A stretch of 34,077 nt of DNA from contig JAFGPH010000018.1 in NCBI GenBank assembly GCA_016926135.1, positions 1 to 34,077 on the forward strand, written 5' to 3'. The notes beneath the pieces were generated by a model. That model did not search any database and was not told the origin of the DNA. It saw only the letters and a program-made list of their open reading frames with translations. Each line of letters starts with the position of its first letter. Position 1 is the first letter of the stretch. The position numbers were made by a program, and so were the translations under genes. This document shows, piece by piece, positions 8,563 through 17,098 of this stretch. This stretch comes from Deltaproteobacteria bacterium (GTDB taxonomy: Bacteria; Desulfobacterota; DSM-4660; Desulfatiglandales; HGW-15).

Positions 8563-9903
8563 TCATCCTTTCACACGACTCTTCAACAACTCCCTGAAGG
8601 CCACCGGCAGGGTTTCGATTCTCTTCGTAAGCGAGGGGTGGAGTTTCTCCTCCACAATGCTTGTCAGGTCGAGCCTTTCCCATCTGAATAACGTCGCGTA
8701 CTCTTCCAAATAAGGAGTGGGCATCTCCTCCACCGGCTTGCCCTGCAAGAAAGCATAGGCGAGATGTGCAAGGTAAAGGGTTGCCACAGGGATCCTCACG
8801 TCCAGAGGGGTACCCGACGGGGGCGAATACTCCGGGATGCACTGCGACTCCACGCTCTTCCAGACGAGATCCGGCAGATTCCATGTCCTGAGCAGGAGGG
8901 ATCCCATCTGGGAATGGTCCACACCTTCCAGGAGCACACTGATCTTGGGATTCTGTTCCTTGAGCAATTCCAGTACTCCCCGACCCAGGTCGTGGAGCAA
9001 CCCTATGGTCGCTGCCTGCGAGGGCTTCCCCACCCCGGAGGTTTGAGAGATCGCAAAGGATATCTGCGAAATGGCATTGGAGTGAGCGTGGAGTTCCCGG
9101 AAGACGGGCGTATCGGGCATGGTCCGACGGACGCCCTCGCTCACCAGAAGCTGGTGGATCTGGTTGAACCCCAAAAGAACCACGGCATGGTTGATATCAG
9201 AAATCTTCTTCTGAAAACCGTAATATGGGGAATTTACCGTTTTGAGGACAACCCCCACAAGGGAGGGATCCCCCTTGACCATGTCGGCGATCTCGGCGGC
9301 GGAAACCTCTTCCTCCAGAAGCTTGACCGCAAGGGAGCTGGCAAAAACGGGCAACTTCGGAATCTTCTTGAGCAGGGTCTGTACCGTCTCGGAACGACCA
9401 TAGTCGACCCTGGTCTGGATTCGACCCAGGACAAGGTTTTCCCGGAGCCTCCTGTTCTTGCCGGCCAGGTCCCGCTCCCTCAGTTCAAGGGATCGTATCC
9501 TCTCAAAGGCGAGATCGTTCAGGCGCTTGAAGAAAAAGAGCTGGGTCTTTTCCTCCAGGGCATCCAGGGTCGCCTTTTCGATCACCATGACCAAAGACGG
9601 CTTGTCCGCAATGGCTGATGCCGTCCTCGGGATCTTCCGGGTAAAGGCGATCTCCCCTATCCAACTGTCCCGCCCGAGTGTGGCGATCACTTCCTCTCCG
9701 TCCTGGACCTTCTTGACGACCCTCAGTTGCCCCTCCAGGACGATATACACAGTCTGGTCCGTGTCGCCCTCCCGGATGAGCACCTCGTCGGGCTGAAGCT
9801 TTCTGATCCTTGCCAGGCTGTACAACCTCTTCAGTTCAGCCTCGCTCAGGCCCTGAAACGAAGGAATCTGATGCTTACCCTCTTTGCTCTTCGTCTTTTC
9901 CAT
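8563..9903 (-). CDS. cyclic-nucleotide-binding domain plus HDOD domain signalling protein
   Basis: This 446-aa protein has an N-terminal Crp-type cNMP-binding domain (about 14-130; DEVLIREGDTDQTVYIVLEGQL, IGEIAFTRKIPRTASAIA) and a long HDOD domain (about 180-380; KLPVFASSLAVKLL, VVLKTVNSPYYGF, AVVLLGFNQIHQLL, GLLHDLGRGVLELL). HDOD proteins are regulatory relatives of HD phosphohydrolases found with two-component and c-di-GMP networks; they usually act as scaffolds rather than enzymes, although an HD pair is still visible in LLHDLG. There is no DNA-binding domain. GGGGGAGG precedes the ATG. Its operon partner is the bactofilin, suggesting signal-dependent control of a cytoskeletal or envelope process (inference). 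Confidence 0.9.
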   Translation of the reverse strand: MEKTKSKEGKHQIPSFQGLSEAELKRLYSLARIRKLQPDEVLIREGDTDQTVYIVLEGQLRVVKKVQDGEEVIATLGRDSWIGEIAFTRKIPRTASAIADKPSLVMVIEKATLDALEEKTQLFFFKRLNDLAFERIRSLELRERDLAGKNRRLRENLVLGRIQTRVDYGRSETVQTLLKKIPKLPVFASSLAVKLLEEEVSAAEIADMVKGDPSLVGVVLKTVNSPYYGFQKKISDINHAVVLLGFNQIHQLLVSEGVRRTMPDTPVFRELHAHSNAISQISFAISQTSGVGKPSQAATIGLLHDLGRGVLELLKEQNPKISVLLEGVDHSQMGSLLLRTWNLPDLVWKSVESQCIPEYSPPSGTPLDVRIPVATLYLAHLAYAFLQGKPVEEMPTPYLEEYATLFRWERLDLTSIVEEKLHPSLTKRIETLPVAFRELLKSRVKG

Positions 9904-9975
9904 AGTCGGCCTCCCCCAGGCATAGGAACGTCAACACCTTGTGCGTGAACAGAAGAGGTCTCTGGCCACCAGGAG

Positions 9976-10004
9976 CGTATACGACAGAAATGCTTTTTTG
10001 TCAA
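9976..10004 (-). promoter_or_regulatory. promoter of the CNBD-HDOD/bactofilin operon
   Basis: On the minus strand a perfect TTGACA (9999-10004) overlaps the stop codon of the RND pump gene. A 17-base spacer leads to TATACG (9976-9981, four of six consensus bases). This separates the operon from the upstream efflux genes. Confidence 0.6.
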
Positions 10005-13000
10005 TGGGTTGGGTCAACCGGAGCCCCGACCTGTTCTGCCCGCTCGCTTGGGAAGCGTTTCAGCAGGCCGTGCTGGAGCGAACATAGAACAGGAACGACC
10101 ACAAGCGTCAACAAGGTGGCAAAGGCAAGGCCGAAGATCACTGCAACGGCCATGGGTCCCCACCACTGGGATGACTCACCCCCGACGTCCCAGCTGAATT
10201 TTCGAAAGTCGAAGCTGACCCCGACCGCCATGGGAAGGAGCCCGAGGATGGTGGTGATCGCAGTCAGCATGACGGGGCGGAAGCGGACGAGTCCGGCCCT
10301 GATGAGGGCATCCCGGGAAGCGATGCCCCGTTCCAGAAGCTGGCCATAGTAATCGATCAAGACGATGGCATTGTTGACCACGACCCCGGCGAGGCTGATC
10401 ACACCGATACCGGTCATGATGACGCCAAAGGGGGTCCCGGTGACCAACAGCCCGAGGAAGACACCGTTCAGGGAAAAGATGACGGAAGCCATCACGATAA
10501 GCGGCGTCGTGAAGGAGTTGAACTGGGTCATGAGAATGATGAGGATGATGAATAGGGCGCCCACAAAGGCCTTGCTCAGGAATGCCTGGGCCTTCTCCTG
10601 CTCTCTCTGCTCGCCGGTGAAACGATAGCTATAGCCCCTGGGCCAGCCGGGTTCCTTGCTCAGGACAGCCTCGATATCCTTGATGATGTCATTGGCCAGT
10701 CTGCCTGAGACATCCCCGGTGATGGTCACCACCCTCTTCTGATCCAGCCGGATGATGGCACCTACCCCGCTTGTGACGGTGACTTCAGCCACACTGGTGA
10801 GCGGTATGGCCTCCCCCCGAGGACCGGATATGGTCACGCGCCTGAGGCCTTCTATGGATCTGCGGTCCTTTTCCGGGAGCCTGGCCAAGATATCGTACTC
10901 GTCCTTTCCTTCCCGGTAGACTCCGACCTTGGCCCCGTTGATGGCCGCCTTCACCGTGTATGCGATGGTGTAGGTATCGAGACCCAGGAGCGCTGCCTTT
11001 TCCTTGTCCACCCGGACCCGGATCTCGGGTTTCCCCTTGACGAAGTTGTCCCTCAGGTCCACCAGGCCCGGAACGTCCCTGATCTTGCCTCTGATCCTGG
11101 CTGCCAGTTCACCCAATACCAGGATGTCCTTGCCGGAGATCTCGAGATTCACAGGGGGGCCGGTGGGCGGACCCTCTTCCTCCTTTTCCACCTGGACCTC
11201 TGCCCCCCGGATGATTCTGAGCAACCGCTGCCGGACCTCCCTGATGATCCCCGAGGAAGATCGTGAGCGATGATGGAGTTCCTTGAAATCCAGCACTACC
11301 CGGTTGATGTGGGTCCCGGTCCCTCCCTGGGAAAAGGGATCTCCTCCCACGGAGCCGATGTTGGAGATGACGTATCGGATGTCCGGGTATTCGGACACGA
11401 CCTTCTCCACCTGGGTTACCAGGGCATCGGAGGCATCCAGGTTCATCCCCTCCGGCCCCTTGATGTGGACATAAGCCCGCTTGGGCTCCACGTCAGGAAA
11501 GAACTCGACCCCTTTTCCGAAACGACCGAACGCGAGGATTGAGCCGATCAGGAGGACGATGCATACGGCCATCACCAGAAGACGATGCCCCAGGGACCAG
11601 GTCAGGAGCCGGAGATAGATCCTCTTTACCAAGGGCTCCCTGCCGGTGGACTCCTGACCGCCCTCCTTTTTTTTCGCCCTCTGGAAGCGGGCCGAGAGCA
11701 CCGGGTTGATGACCAGGGCCACAAAAAGCGATGCCGAGAGTGCCATGATCACGGTCTCCGGGAGAAAGAACATGAATTCCCCCATGATGCCGGGCCAGAA
11801 AAGGATGGGAAAGAACGCCCCCAAGGTGGTCAGGGTGGAGGTGATGACCGGCCAGGCGACCTGATTCGTGGCGATCAGGGCCGCATCTTCCCGGGACTTT
11901 CCCTCCTGCATGTGACGGTAGATGTTCTCCACGATGACGATGCCGTTGTCCACCAGCATGCCGAGGGCCAGGGTGAGCGAGAAGAGAACCACCATGTTCA
12001 GGGTCACTTCGAAGCCGGAGAGCAGTGTGAAGGTGATGAGCATGGAATAGGGAATGGCCAGGGAGATGAATACGGCGGACTGGCCGTTGATGAACGCAAA
12101 GATCACCATGAGGACCAGGAGGAGTCCCGTAATGATGTTATTCTCGAGATCCGAGACCATGAGCCGCACATCCTCGGACATGTCGGAGGTGAGATCGATC
12201 CGCAGGGAAGGCGGCAATTGCTCTCTCATCTCCCTTACCGCGACCTTCACCTCGTCCGTGATGCGCACGATGTTCTCGCCGCTCCGTTTGATCACCGCCA
12301 GGGTAATGCTCTGCCGCCCGTTGAGCCGGCTCCTCGTAAGAGGATCCTTGTAGCTGTCGTTGATGGTGGCCACGTCCCTCAGGTACACCGGCTTCCCGTC
12401 CCTGACAAAGGCCACGATGGAAAAGATCTCCGAGGGGTGTTTGAAATCCTCAGGTACCCTGACCAGGTACTTGGCCTCCCCGATGTCCATGCTGCCGCCG
12501 GGCATGTTGACGTTGCCGCGAACCACTGATTGGATCAGGCTGGAAAAAGGCACATTGTAGGCCGCCACCCGGTCCAGGTCGAATTCCACCTGGATCGCCC
12601 GCTCGATCCCGCCGGTGAGCCTGGCCTCCAGCACCCCTGGAACAGATTCGATCCTGTCCTGCAGGTCCTCGGCGAAGCTCTGGAGTCGCCGGAGGCTGAA
12701 GGGTCCGGAAATCACCACCCGGATGACCGGGATGTCCGAGAAATTCACCTCCTTGATCACCGGATCGTCCTGAAGATCGCCAGGCAGGTCCGCCTTGGCC
12801 TGGTCCACCTTGTCCCGGACCTTTTGCAGGGCGTCGTCAATGTCCACACCGGCCAGGAATTTCACCGCCACGGTAGACAGGCCCTCCGCCGAGGTGGAAC
12901 GGATTTCCTCCAGATCCGAGATCCCCTTGAGCTTTCGCTCGATGGGGATGGTGATCAATTTCTCCATGTCCTCCGGCGCCACCCCTTCGTATGTGGTGGT

Positions 13001-13141
13001 CACGAAGACATAGGGGATGGTAATGTCCGGGAAGGCTTCCCGCGGCAGGGTGACATAGCAGTAAACCCCGGCTATGACGATGAAGACCAGGAGAGCCATC
13101 ACCGTGGCCCGGCGCTTGAGGGCGATCTGGTTGACGATCAT
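10001..13141 (-). CDS. RND efflux pump inner-membrane subunit
   Basis: This 1046-aa protein is a proton-driven resistance-nodulation-division transporter (AcrB/HAE1-like) that expels hydrophobic or amphiphilic compounds through a tripartite complex. Typical marks are the N terminus with the first transmembrane helix and LPREAFPDI, then TTYEGVAPEDMEKLITIPIE, the TM4 segment GMLVDNGIVIVENIYRHM carrying a proton-relay aspartate, and a second-half repeat with LAGVVVNNAIVLIDY and RFRPVMLTAITTILGLLP. Two large periplasmic loops give the normal length, so it looks complete. Its start overlaps the adaptor gene stop (ATGA). No TolC-like outer-membrane factor is in the window. Substrate cannot be read from the sequence. 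Confidence 0.95.
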   Translation of the reverse strand: MIVNQIALKRRATVMALLVFIVIAGVYCYVTLPREAFPDITIPYVFVTTTYEGVAPEDMEKLITIPIERKLKGISDLEEIRSTSAEGLSTVAVKFLAGVDIDDALQKVRDKVDQAKADLPGDLQDDPVIKEVNFSDIPVIRVVISGPFSLRRLQSFAEDLQDRIESVPGVLEARLTGGIERAIQVEFDLDRVAAYNVPFSSLIQSVVRGNVNMPGGSMDIGEAKYLVRVPEDFKHPSEIFSIVAFVRDGKPVYLRDVATINDSYKDPLTRSRLNGRQSITLAVIKRSGENIVRITDEVKVAVREMREQLPPSLRIDLTSDMSEDVRLMVSDLENNIITGLLLVLMVIFAFINGQSAVFISLAIPYSMLITFTLLSGFEVTLNMVVLFSLTLALGMLVDNGIVIVENIYRHMQEGKSREDAALIATNQVAWPVITSTLTTLGAFFPILFWPGIMGEFMFFLPETVIMALSASLFVALVINPVLSARFQRAKKKEGGQESTGREPLVKRIYLRLLTWSLGHRLLVMAVCIVLLIGSILAFGRFGKGVEFFPDVEPKRAYVHIKGPEGMNLDASDALVTQVEKVVSEYPDIRYVISNIGSVGGDPFSQGGTGTHINRVVLDFKELHHRSRSSSGIIREVRQRLLRIIRGAEVQVEKEEEGPPTGPPVNLEISGKDILVLGELAARIRGKIRDVPGLVDLRDNFVKGKPEIRVRVDKEKAALLGLDTYTIAYTVKAAINGAKVGVYREGKDEYDILARLPEKDRRSIEGLRRVTISGPRGEAIPLTSVAEVTVTSGVGAIIRLDQKRVVTITGDVSGRLANDIIKDIEAVLSKEPGWPRGYSYRFTGEQREQEKAQAFLSKAFVGALFIILIILMTQFNSFTTPLIVMASVIFSLNGVFLGLLVTGTPFGVIMTGIGVISLAGVVVNNAIVLIDYYGQLLERGIASRDALIRAGLVRFRPVMLTAITTILGLLPMAVGVSFDFRKFSWDVGGESSQWWGPMAVAVIFGLAFATLLTLVVVPVLCSLQHGLLKRFPSERAEQVGAPVDPTH

Positions 13142-14196
13142 CGAACCTCCACCCTCGTGCCCTCTTCTATCATGCTCTGGCCTGCCACGATCAGGTGATC
13201 ACCGGGGTTCAGGCCCTTGGTGATCTGGATTCGCTCCCCTTCGATGACGCCCAGGGACACGGTTCTCGCATGGACCACACCATCCTTCTCCACGAATACC
13301 ATGCGTTCGCCGCTTTTCTCGACGAGGGCGAAGAGGGGTGCCACCAGGGCTTCTGCGATCACCCTGCGCAGAAACACCACCCTGGCGATCATCCCCGGCC
13401 TCACCCGGTGTTCGGTGTTGGAGATGATCACCCTCACCTGAAACGTCCTGGTGGCCGGATCGGCCTTGTAGGCCACGAAGTCCACCATCCCGGTCAACTC
13501 CAGTTCGGGCAGGGCATCGATCCGGACACCTACCGTCTGACCCACCTTGATATAGCGGACATCCATCTCCGGCACGTCCACCTGGATTTTGATCTTGTCC
13601 AGATCCACCAGATCGGCCACGGGCTTTCCCCGGTCTACGAACTCTCCCTCATCCACATAGAGATAGTTCACGAATCCGTTGATCGGCGCTTGGGTGAACC
13701 CCCGCTCATATTCGATCCGGGCCTGTCTCAGGTTTGCCTCGGCAAGGGTGCGCTCCGTGAAGCTCCTGTCCAGGTCTTCCTGATGGATAATTTTACGCTC
13801 GAAAAGTTGCTTTCGACGCCCATAGAGATCCTCGGCCAGGTTGAAGGCCGCTCGCGCGCGATCCAGGGCAGCCTTCAGGGCCGAGACATCGACCTTGGCC
13901 AGGACCTGACCCTTCTTCACCCTTTCCCCTTCCCGGGGTCCGACCCATTCCACCCGGCCCGGCGCGTCGGAGGCCACCTTCACATCCTGCCAGGCCTCTG
14001 TCTGGGCAGGCAGAGCCAGGATGTCTCGAATGGGTACAGGCCGGACCTCGGTGATTGAAACCTGAACCGTCCTCTGCTCCTCACTCCTGTTCTTCTCCGC
14101 CTGTACGGTACCCTCCGAGCGGCTGCAGCCTGCCCCTGAGAGCGCCCCCAAGAGCAAGAAGACAATCATACCCAGAATGGAAAGCTTCATCCTCAT
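13138..14196 (-). CDS. RND efflux periplasmic adaptor (membrane fusion protein)
   Basis: This 352-aa protein links the RND pump to an outer-membrane channel. An N-terminal hydrophobic signal ending in a lipobox-like SGAGC suggests lipid anchoring to the inner membrane, although the -3 position is atypical. The adaptor order is visible: a lipoyl half-motif (VASDAPGRVEWVGPREGERV, KKGQVLAKVD), an alpha-hairpin with LDRARAAFNLAEDLYGRRKQL, the second lipoyl half (TQAPINGFVNYLYVDEGEFV), then beta-barrel and membrane-proximal domains (RTFQVRVIISN, GMIARVVFL, GLNPGDHLIVAG). A GAGGT site overlaps the TetR stop codon, and the gene is translationally coupled to the pump downstream. Confidence 0.94.
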   Translation of the reverse strand: MRMKLSILGMIVFLLLGALSGAGCSRSEGTVQAEKNRSEEQRTVQVSITEVRPVPIRDILALPAQTEAWQDVKVASDAPGRVEWVGPREGERVKKGQVLAKVDVSALKAALDRARAAFNLAEDLYGRRKQLFERKIIHQEDLDRSFTERTLAEANLRQARIEYERGFTQAPINGFVNYLYVDEGEFVDRGKPVADLVDLDKIKIQVDVPEMDVRYIKVGQTVGVRIDALPELELTGMVDFVAYKADPATRTFQVRVIISNTEHRVRPGMIARVVFLRRVIAEALVAPLFALVEKSGERMVFVEKDGVVHARTVSLGVIEGERIQITKGLNPGDHLIVAGQSMIEEGTRVEVR

Positions 14197-14205
14197 GGGT
14201 CTACC

Positions 14206-14814
14206 TCATTGGCCTCCGATACCCCGGAATGCCAGTTTCAGCAAACGCTCCGGCCTTTCCGGGTCGCTCGATTCAAGGTCAAAGAAATCTACGTGAAGGC
14301 AGAAATCGATCAGGCCCAGCACCAGGCCAGCCACCTCTTCAGCATCCTCCTTCCCGACTTCACCCCTTGCCACGCCCTCCAGGTAGATGGTCTTGATGAC
14401 CTCCGCCATTCCTTTGTGGAAAACCTGGAGGTCGTAGGAAGGCGCCCCCTGGGGTGGGCCGAAGAGAAGGTTGTGGATCAACCGGAAGAGGCTCTGGTGC
14501 TCCATGACCCCCTCATAAATCCTGCGGCAGAGGCCGAGCAATCTCTCCTGCACGGTGCCGGGCACCTCCAGAACCTCCGCCAGAAGCCTACCCTGCATTG
14601 CGGCCGCCGAGTCCAGTATGGCGCAGAACAATCCTTCCTTGCTCTTGAAGTAGTAGTAGAGCACCGGTTTTGTCACACCTGCCTGATCGACGATTTCCCT
14701 TACAGAGGTGCTGGCATAGCCCCTTTCCGCAAAAAGGCCGAGCCCGGCCCTCAGGAGTGTCATCCTCGCAGTCTGTTCATCGAGGGGTCTGGACGGCTTT
14801 CTTCTCAAAGTCAC
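14206..14814 (-). CDS. TetR-family repressor of the RND efflux operon
   Basis: This 202-aa protein has the TetR N-terminal helix-turn-helix (about residues 18-65): GYASTSVREIVDQAGVTKPVLYYYFKSKEGLF, followed by a variable helical ligand domain (given here as positions because the full motif is long: key residues G32 region to F64). The start is a GTG at 14814 with GAGG nine bases upstream. It is first in the operon and ends nine bases before the adaptor gene. A perfect palindrome at the transcription start (14883-14898) is the obvious operator, so it very likely represses its own operon and is released by a pump substrate (known behaviour of the family; inferred here). Confidence 0.93.
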   Translation of the reverse strand: MTLRRKPSRPLDEQTARMTLLRAGLGLFAERGYASTSVREIVDQAGVTKPVLYYYFKSKEGLFCAILDSAAAMQGRLLAEVLEVPGTVQERLLGLCRRIYEGVMEHQSLFRLIHNLLFGPPQGAPSYDLQVFHKGMAEVIKTIYLEGVARGEVGKEDAEEVAGLVLGLIDFCLHVDFFDLESSDPERPERLLKLAFRGIGGQ

Positions 14815-14882
14815 GGCATATTCCTCTTTTTTGCCCGGCGGGCTCCTTTAACATAGCCCATCGGGGAAGGTCAAGGGTATTC

Positions 14883-14898
14883 TACCTACCGGTAGGTA
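14883..14898. promoter_or_regulatory. palindromic operator of the TetR-RND operon
   Basis: A perfect 16-base palindrome, TACCTACCGGTAGGTA, abuts the -10 box and would cover the transcription start. This is the position and symmetry expected of a TetR-family autorepressor site. Confidence 0.75.
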
Positions 14899-14927
14899 AA
14901 TATATGCCCGCAGGATAGCATTGTCAA
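14899..14927 (-). promoter_or_regulatory. promoter of the TetR-RND operon
   Basis: On the minus strand TTGACA (14922-14927), exactly 17 bases, then TATATT (14899-14904, five of six consensus bases). It is one of the strongest promoter matches in the window and is directly followed by the palindromic operator. Confidence 0.8.
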
Positions 14928-14965
14928 CCTTGTGCCGACCCCCTGAAGCCGTGAGATAAGACCCC

Positions 14966-16834
14966 TTACTCCTCGTTCTCAAAGCAGCGCCAGACCCTCA
15001 GGATCCCGTCTTCCTGGATATCCGCCTGATACCGTCCCTTCTTCGCGAAGGTCTTCAGCATGGGCACGTTGTGTTCGAAAAGGTATCCCACGGCCCCTTT
15101 GAATCCCATACGGCGCGCATAGCGTTCCAGGTGGGTCTGAAGAAGGGTACCCAGTCCCAGTTTCTGGTAATCCTCGTGGGTGGTATAGGCCACTTCGACC
15201 ATGCCTGAATGCTCATTTTCGGCAGCGTACCGGCCCACGGCGATGATCCGCTCAATGCCGATTTCCCCCAGGGTGGCCACAAAGGCCATGCGGTTTCGAT
15301 AGTCCAGATTCACCATGGTCTGGGCCGTGGCATGAGGCATGCTCCGGATGCTGCGAAAGTATCGGAGGTAGACGGTCTCCTCCGAATGGGAGTAGAAGAA
15401 ATCCTGAAGTTGCACTTCATCCGTGGGCTTGATGGGCCTGATGTGGACGGATGTGCCGTTCGAAAGGGTCACCGTGGTTTCCTCCTCCTCGGGGTAGGTG
15501 ATGTTCTCCGTATGGATGAGGATCTGATCCGGATAGATATAGGCTTGCCTCTTGGCCTCTTCCAGGAGCCCCTTTCGAAACCTCGGGTGGGCGATGTTGA
15601 TGAGGGCCATGGCCCTTTCCCTCACCGTCTTCCCGTGGAGGTAGGCGATTCCGTATTCGGTCACCACGTACTTCACATCACCCCTTGTCACCACCACCCC
15701 CGCCCCTTCCTGGAGATTGGCCACAATCCTGGACCTCTCCCCGTCCTTGGTGGTTGACGGGAGGGTGATGGCGGACTTTCCCCCTTTGGACATGGCTGCA
15801 CCCCGGATGAAATCCAGCCTTCCCCCGATGCCGCTGTAGAAATGGTGTCCCTTGGACTCCGAGCAGATCTGCCCGCTGAGGTCCACCTCCAGGGCGCTCC
15901 CGATAGAGACCAGGTGATCGTTCTGCGCAATCTGCAAGGGGTTGTAAACCCTCTCCGCCGGATAGAAGGCGATCCGGGGGTTGTCCCTGACATAGTCGTA
16001 GATCCTCCGGGTTCCAATGCAGAAACTGCATACTACCTTGCCGGGAAGGAGGGTCTTGCGCTCCCCCGTGAAGACCCCCTCTTCGATCAGATCAATGAAG
16101 TCATCCGAAATGACCTCCGTGTGGACGCCGAGGGCCTTTTTATCCCCGACGAATTTCAAGACACCATACGGGATATGCCCGTAACCCACATGGAGCGTGT
16201 CGCCGTCATTGATGAGCTTGGCCGCATTCCTGCCGATGTTCCTTCCCACCTCGTCAAGCTCTGGGTAGCGAAACTCCAGCAGGGGGTCGTCCTTCTCCAC
16301 GATATGGTGAATCTTCTCCACGGAGATAAAGGTGTCCCCCAGGGTTCGGGGCATGAAGCGGTTCACCTGGGCGATGAGCACCCTTGCCGATTCGGCCGCA
16401 GCCTTCACGATGTCCACAGAGATCCCGAGGCTCACGAACCCGTGACGGTCGGGTGTTGAGGTCTGAATCAGGGCAACGTCTATGGGTACGATCCTGCTAC
16501 GAAAGAGATCGGGAATCTCGGAGATAAAGACGGGCGTGTAGTCGGCCCTGGCCTGGTTGATAGCATCCCGGGTCGTAGGTCCCACGAAAAAGGCATTGTG
16601 ACGAAAGCGGTTGTCAAAGCGCTCCTCGGTATAGGGCGCCTCTCCCAGGGTGACAAAATGCAGGATCTGAACGTCGTGCAGCCTGCTGCCGCGCTCGATG
16701 AGGCCTTGCACCAGATAGCCCGGCTCTGCGCAGGCGGTTCCAAGAAATACCTTGGAGCCCCTTTTGACGGATTTCAGGGCGTTCTCCAAAGTCGTCTTTC
16801 TCTCATGGTATAACTCTTCCCATCGCTTTGTCAT
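14966..16834 (-). CDS. acetyl-CoA hydrolase/transferase family protein fused to a GNAT acetyltransferase
   Basis: This 622-aa protein joins two enzymes. Residues of about 10-450 are a class I CoA-transferase of the acetyl-CoA hydrolase/4-hydroxybutyrate CoA-transferase type, which moves CoA between carboxylic acids. Family blocks include GTACAEPGYLVQGL, GYGHIPYGVL, LGVHTEVISD (E240 matches the catalytic glutamate position), GSALEVDLSGQICSES and GIGGRLDFIRGA. Residues of about 464-605 form a GNAT domain (SVHIRPIKPTDE, YQKLGLGTLLQTHL, FLFEHN-like end), which could acetylate a lysine or small molecule. The start at 16834 is chosen because GGAGGTGAGG precedes it; an in-frame ATG at 16891 lies inside the terminator hairpin. 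The upstream leader suggests attenuation control. Acyl substrate unknown. Confidence 0.9.
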   Translation of the reverse strand: MTKRWEELYHERKTTLENALKSVKRGSKVFLGTACAEPGYLVQGLIERGSRLHDVQILHFVTLGEAPYTEERFDNRFRHNAFFVGPTTRDAINQARADYTPVFISEIPDLFRSRIVPIDVALIQTSTPDRHGFVSLGISVDIVKAAAESARVLIAQVNRFMPRTLGDTFISVEKIHHIVEKDDPLLEFRYPELDEVGRNIGRNAAKLINDGDTLHVGYGHIPYGVLKFVGDKKALGVHTEVISDDFIDLIEEGVFTGERKTLLPGKVVCSFCIGTRRIYDYVRDNPRIAFYPAERVYNPLQIAQNDHLVSIGSALEVDLSGQICSESKGHHFYSGIGGRLDFIRGAAMSKGGKSAITLPSTTKDGERSRIVANLQEGAGVVVTRGDVKYVVTEYGIAYLHGKTVRERAMALINIAHPRFRKGLLEEAKRQAYIYPDQILIHTENITYPEEEETTVTLSNGTSVHIRPIKPTDEVQLQDFFYSHSEETVYLRYFRSIRSMPHATAQTMVNLDYRNRMAFVATLGEIGIERIIAVGRYAAENEHSGMVEVAYTTHEDYQKLGLGTLLQTHLERYARRMGFKGAVGYLFEHNVPMLKTFAKKGRYQADIQEDGILRVWRCFENEE

Positions 16835-16882
16835 CCTATCCTCACCTCCAAATGCCTCTATGAAGAGGTGCACTGCGTTCCC

Positions 16883-16921
16883 AAAAACCAAGAGGCCATG
16901 AGCTTTTCGCCCATGGCCTCT
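16883..16921 (-). terminator. intrinsic terminator in the leader of the CoA-transferase/GNAT gene
   Basis: Read on the minus strand, AGAGGCCATG pairs with CATGGCCTCT over ten bases, extended inside by a GC/GC pair past one mismatch, with a GAAAA-type loop. It is followed by TTGGTTTTT. It ends 48 bases before the start codon, between the leader peptide and the gene, so it is placed as an attenuator terminator. It could alternatively end transcripts of the upstream cNMP/PilZ gene. Confidence 0.75.
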
Positions 16922-16947
16922 GATCGTTCGATCCCTGAAGGGGGGGA

Positions 16948-17070
16948 TTATCCGCCTCCTCCGGGCCCCGACCAGCGGGCCACGGCCAAGGTAAAGTAAT
17001 AACCCCGCCCTGCAACATTCATAATGTATCCATATGTCTCGTTTCGCGTCATCCGATTCGTCCTATCCAT
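16948..17070 (-). CDS. candidate aromatic-rich leader peptide of an attenuator
   Basis: A short frame of 40 codons runs from an ATG at 17070, with further in-frame ATGs at 17052 and 17022, to a TAA at 16948-16950. It is rich in aromatic residues: Y13, Y15, then the run Tyr-Tyr-Phe (codons at 17001-16993) and a Trp (16974-16972), ending in Pro-Gly-Gly-Gly-Gly. The bases that follow Tyr-Tyr-Phe (minus strand CCGTGGCC, 16985-16978) can pair over eight bases, one of them G-U, with GGCCATGG in the 5' arm of the terminator. Thus a ribosome stalled at the Tyr codons would favour antitermination. AAGGT lies upstream of the 17070 ATG. The coding claim rests on architecture, not on homology; the start choice is uncertain. 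Confidence 0.55.
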   Translation of the reverse strand: MDRTNRMTRNETYGYIMNVAGRGYYFTLAVARWSGPGGGG

Positions 17071-17098
17071 ACCCGAAGGACCTTGAGGATCTTCGGTG

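Noticed and set aside
11585..12529. Long open frame on the plus strand inside the RND pump gene
   Set aside because: It is antisense to a well-conserved gene, lacks family similarity and a ribosome site, and is explained by GC-biased codon positions. The same holds for long antisense frames over groEL, the permease and the LIV genes.
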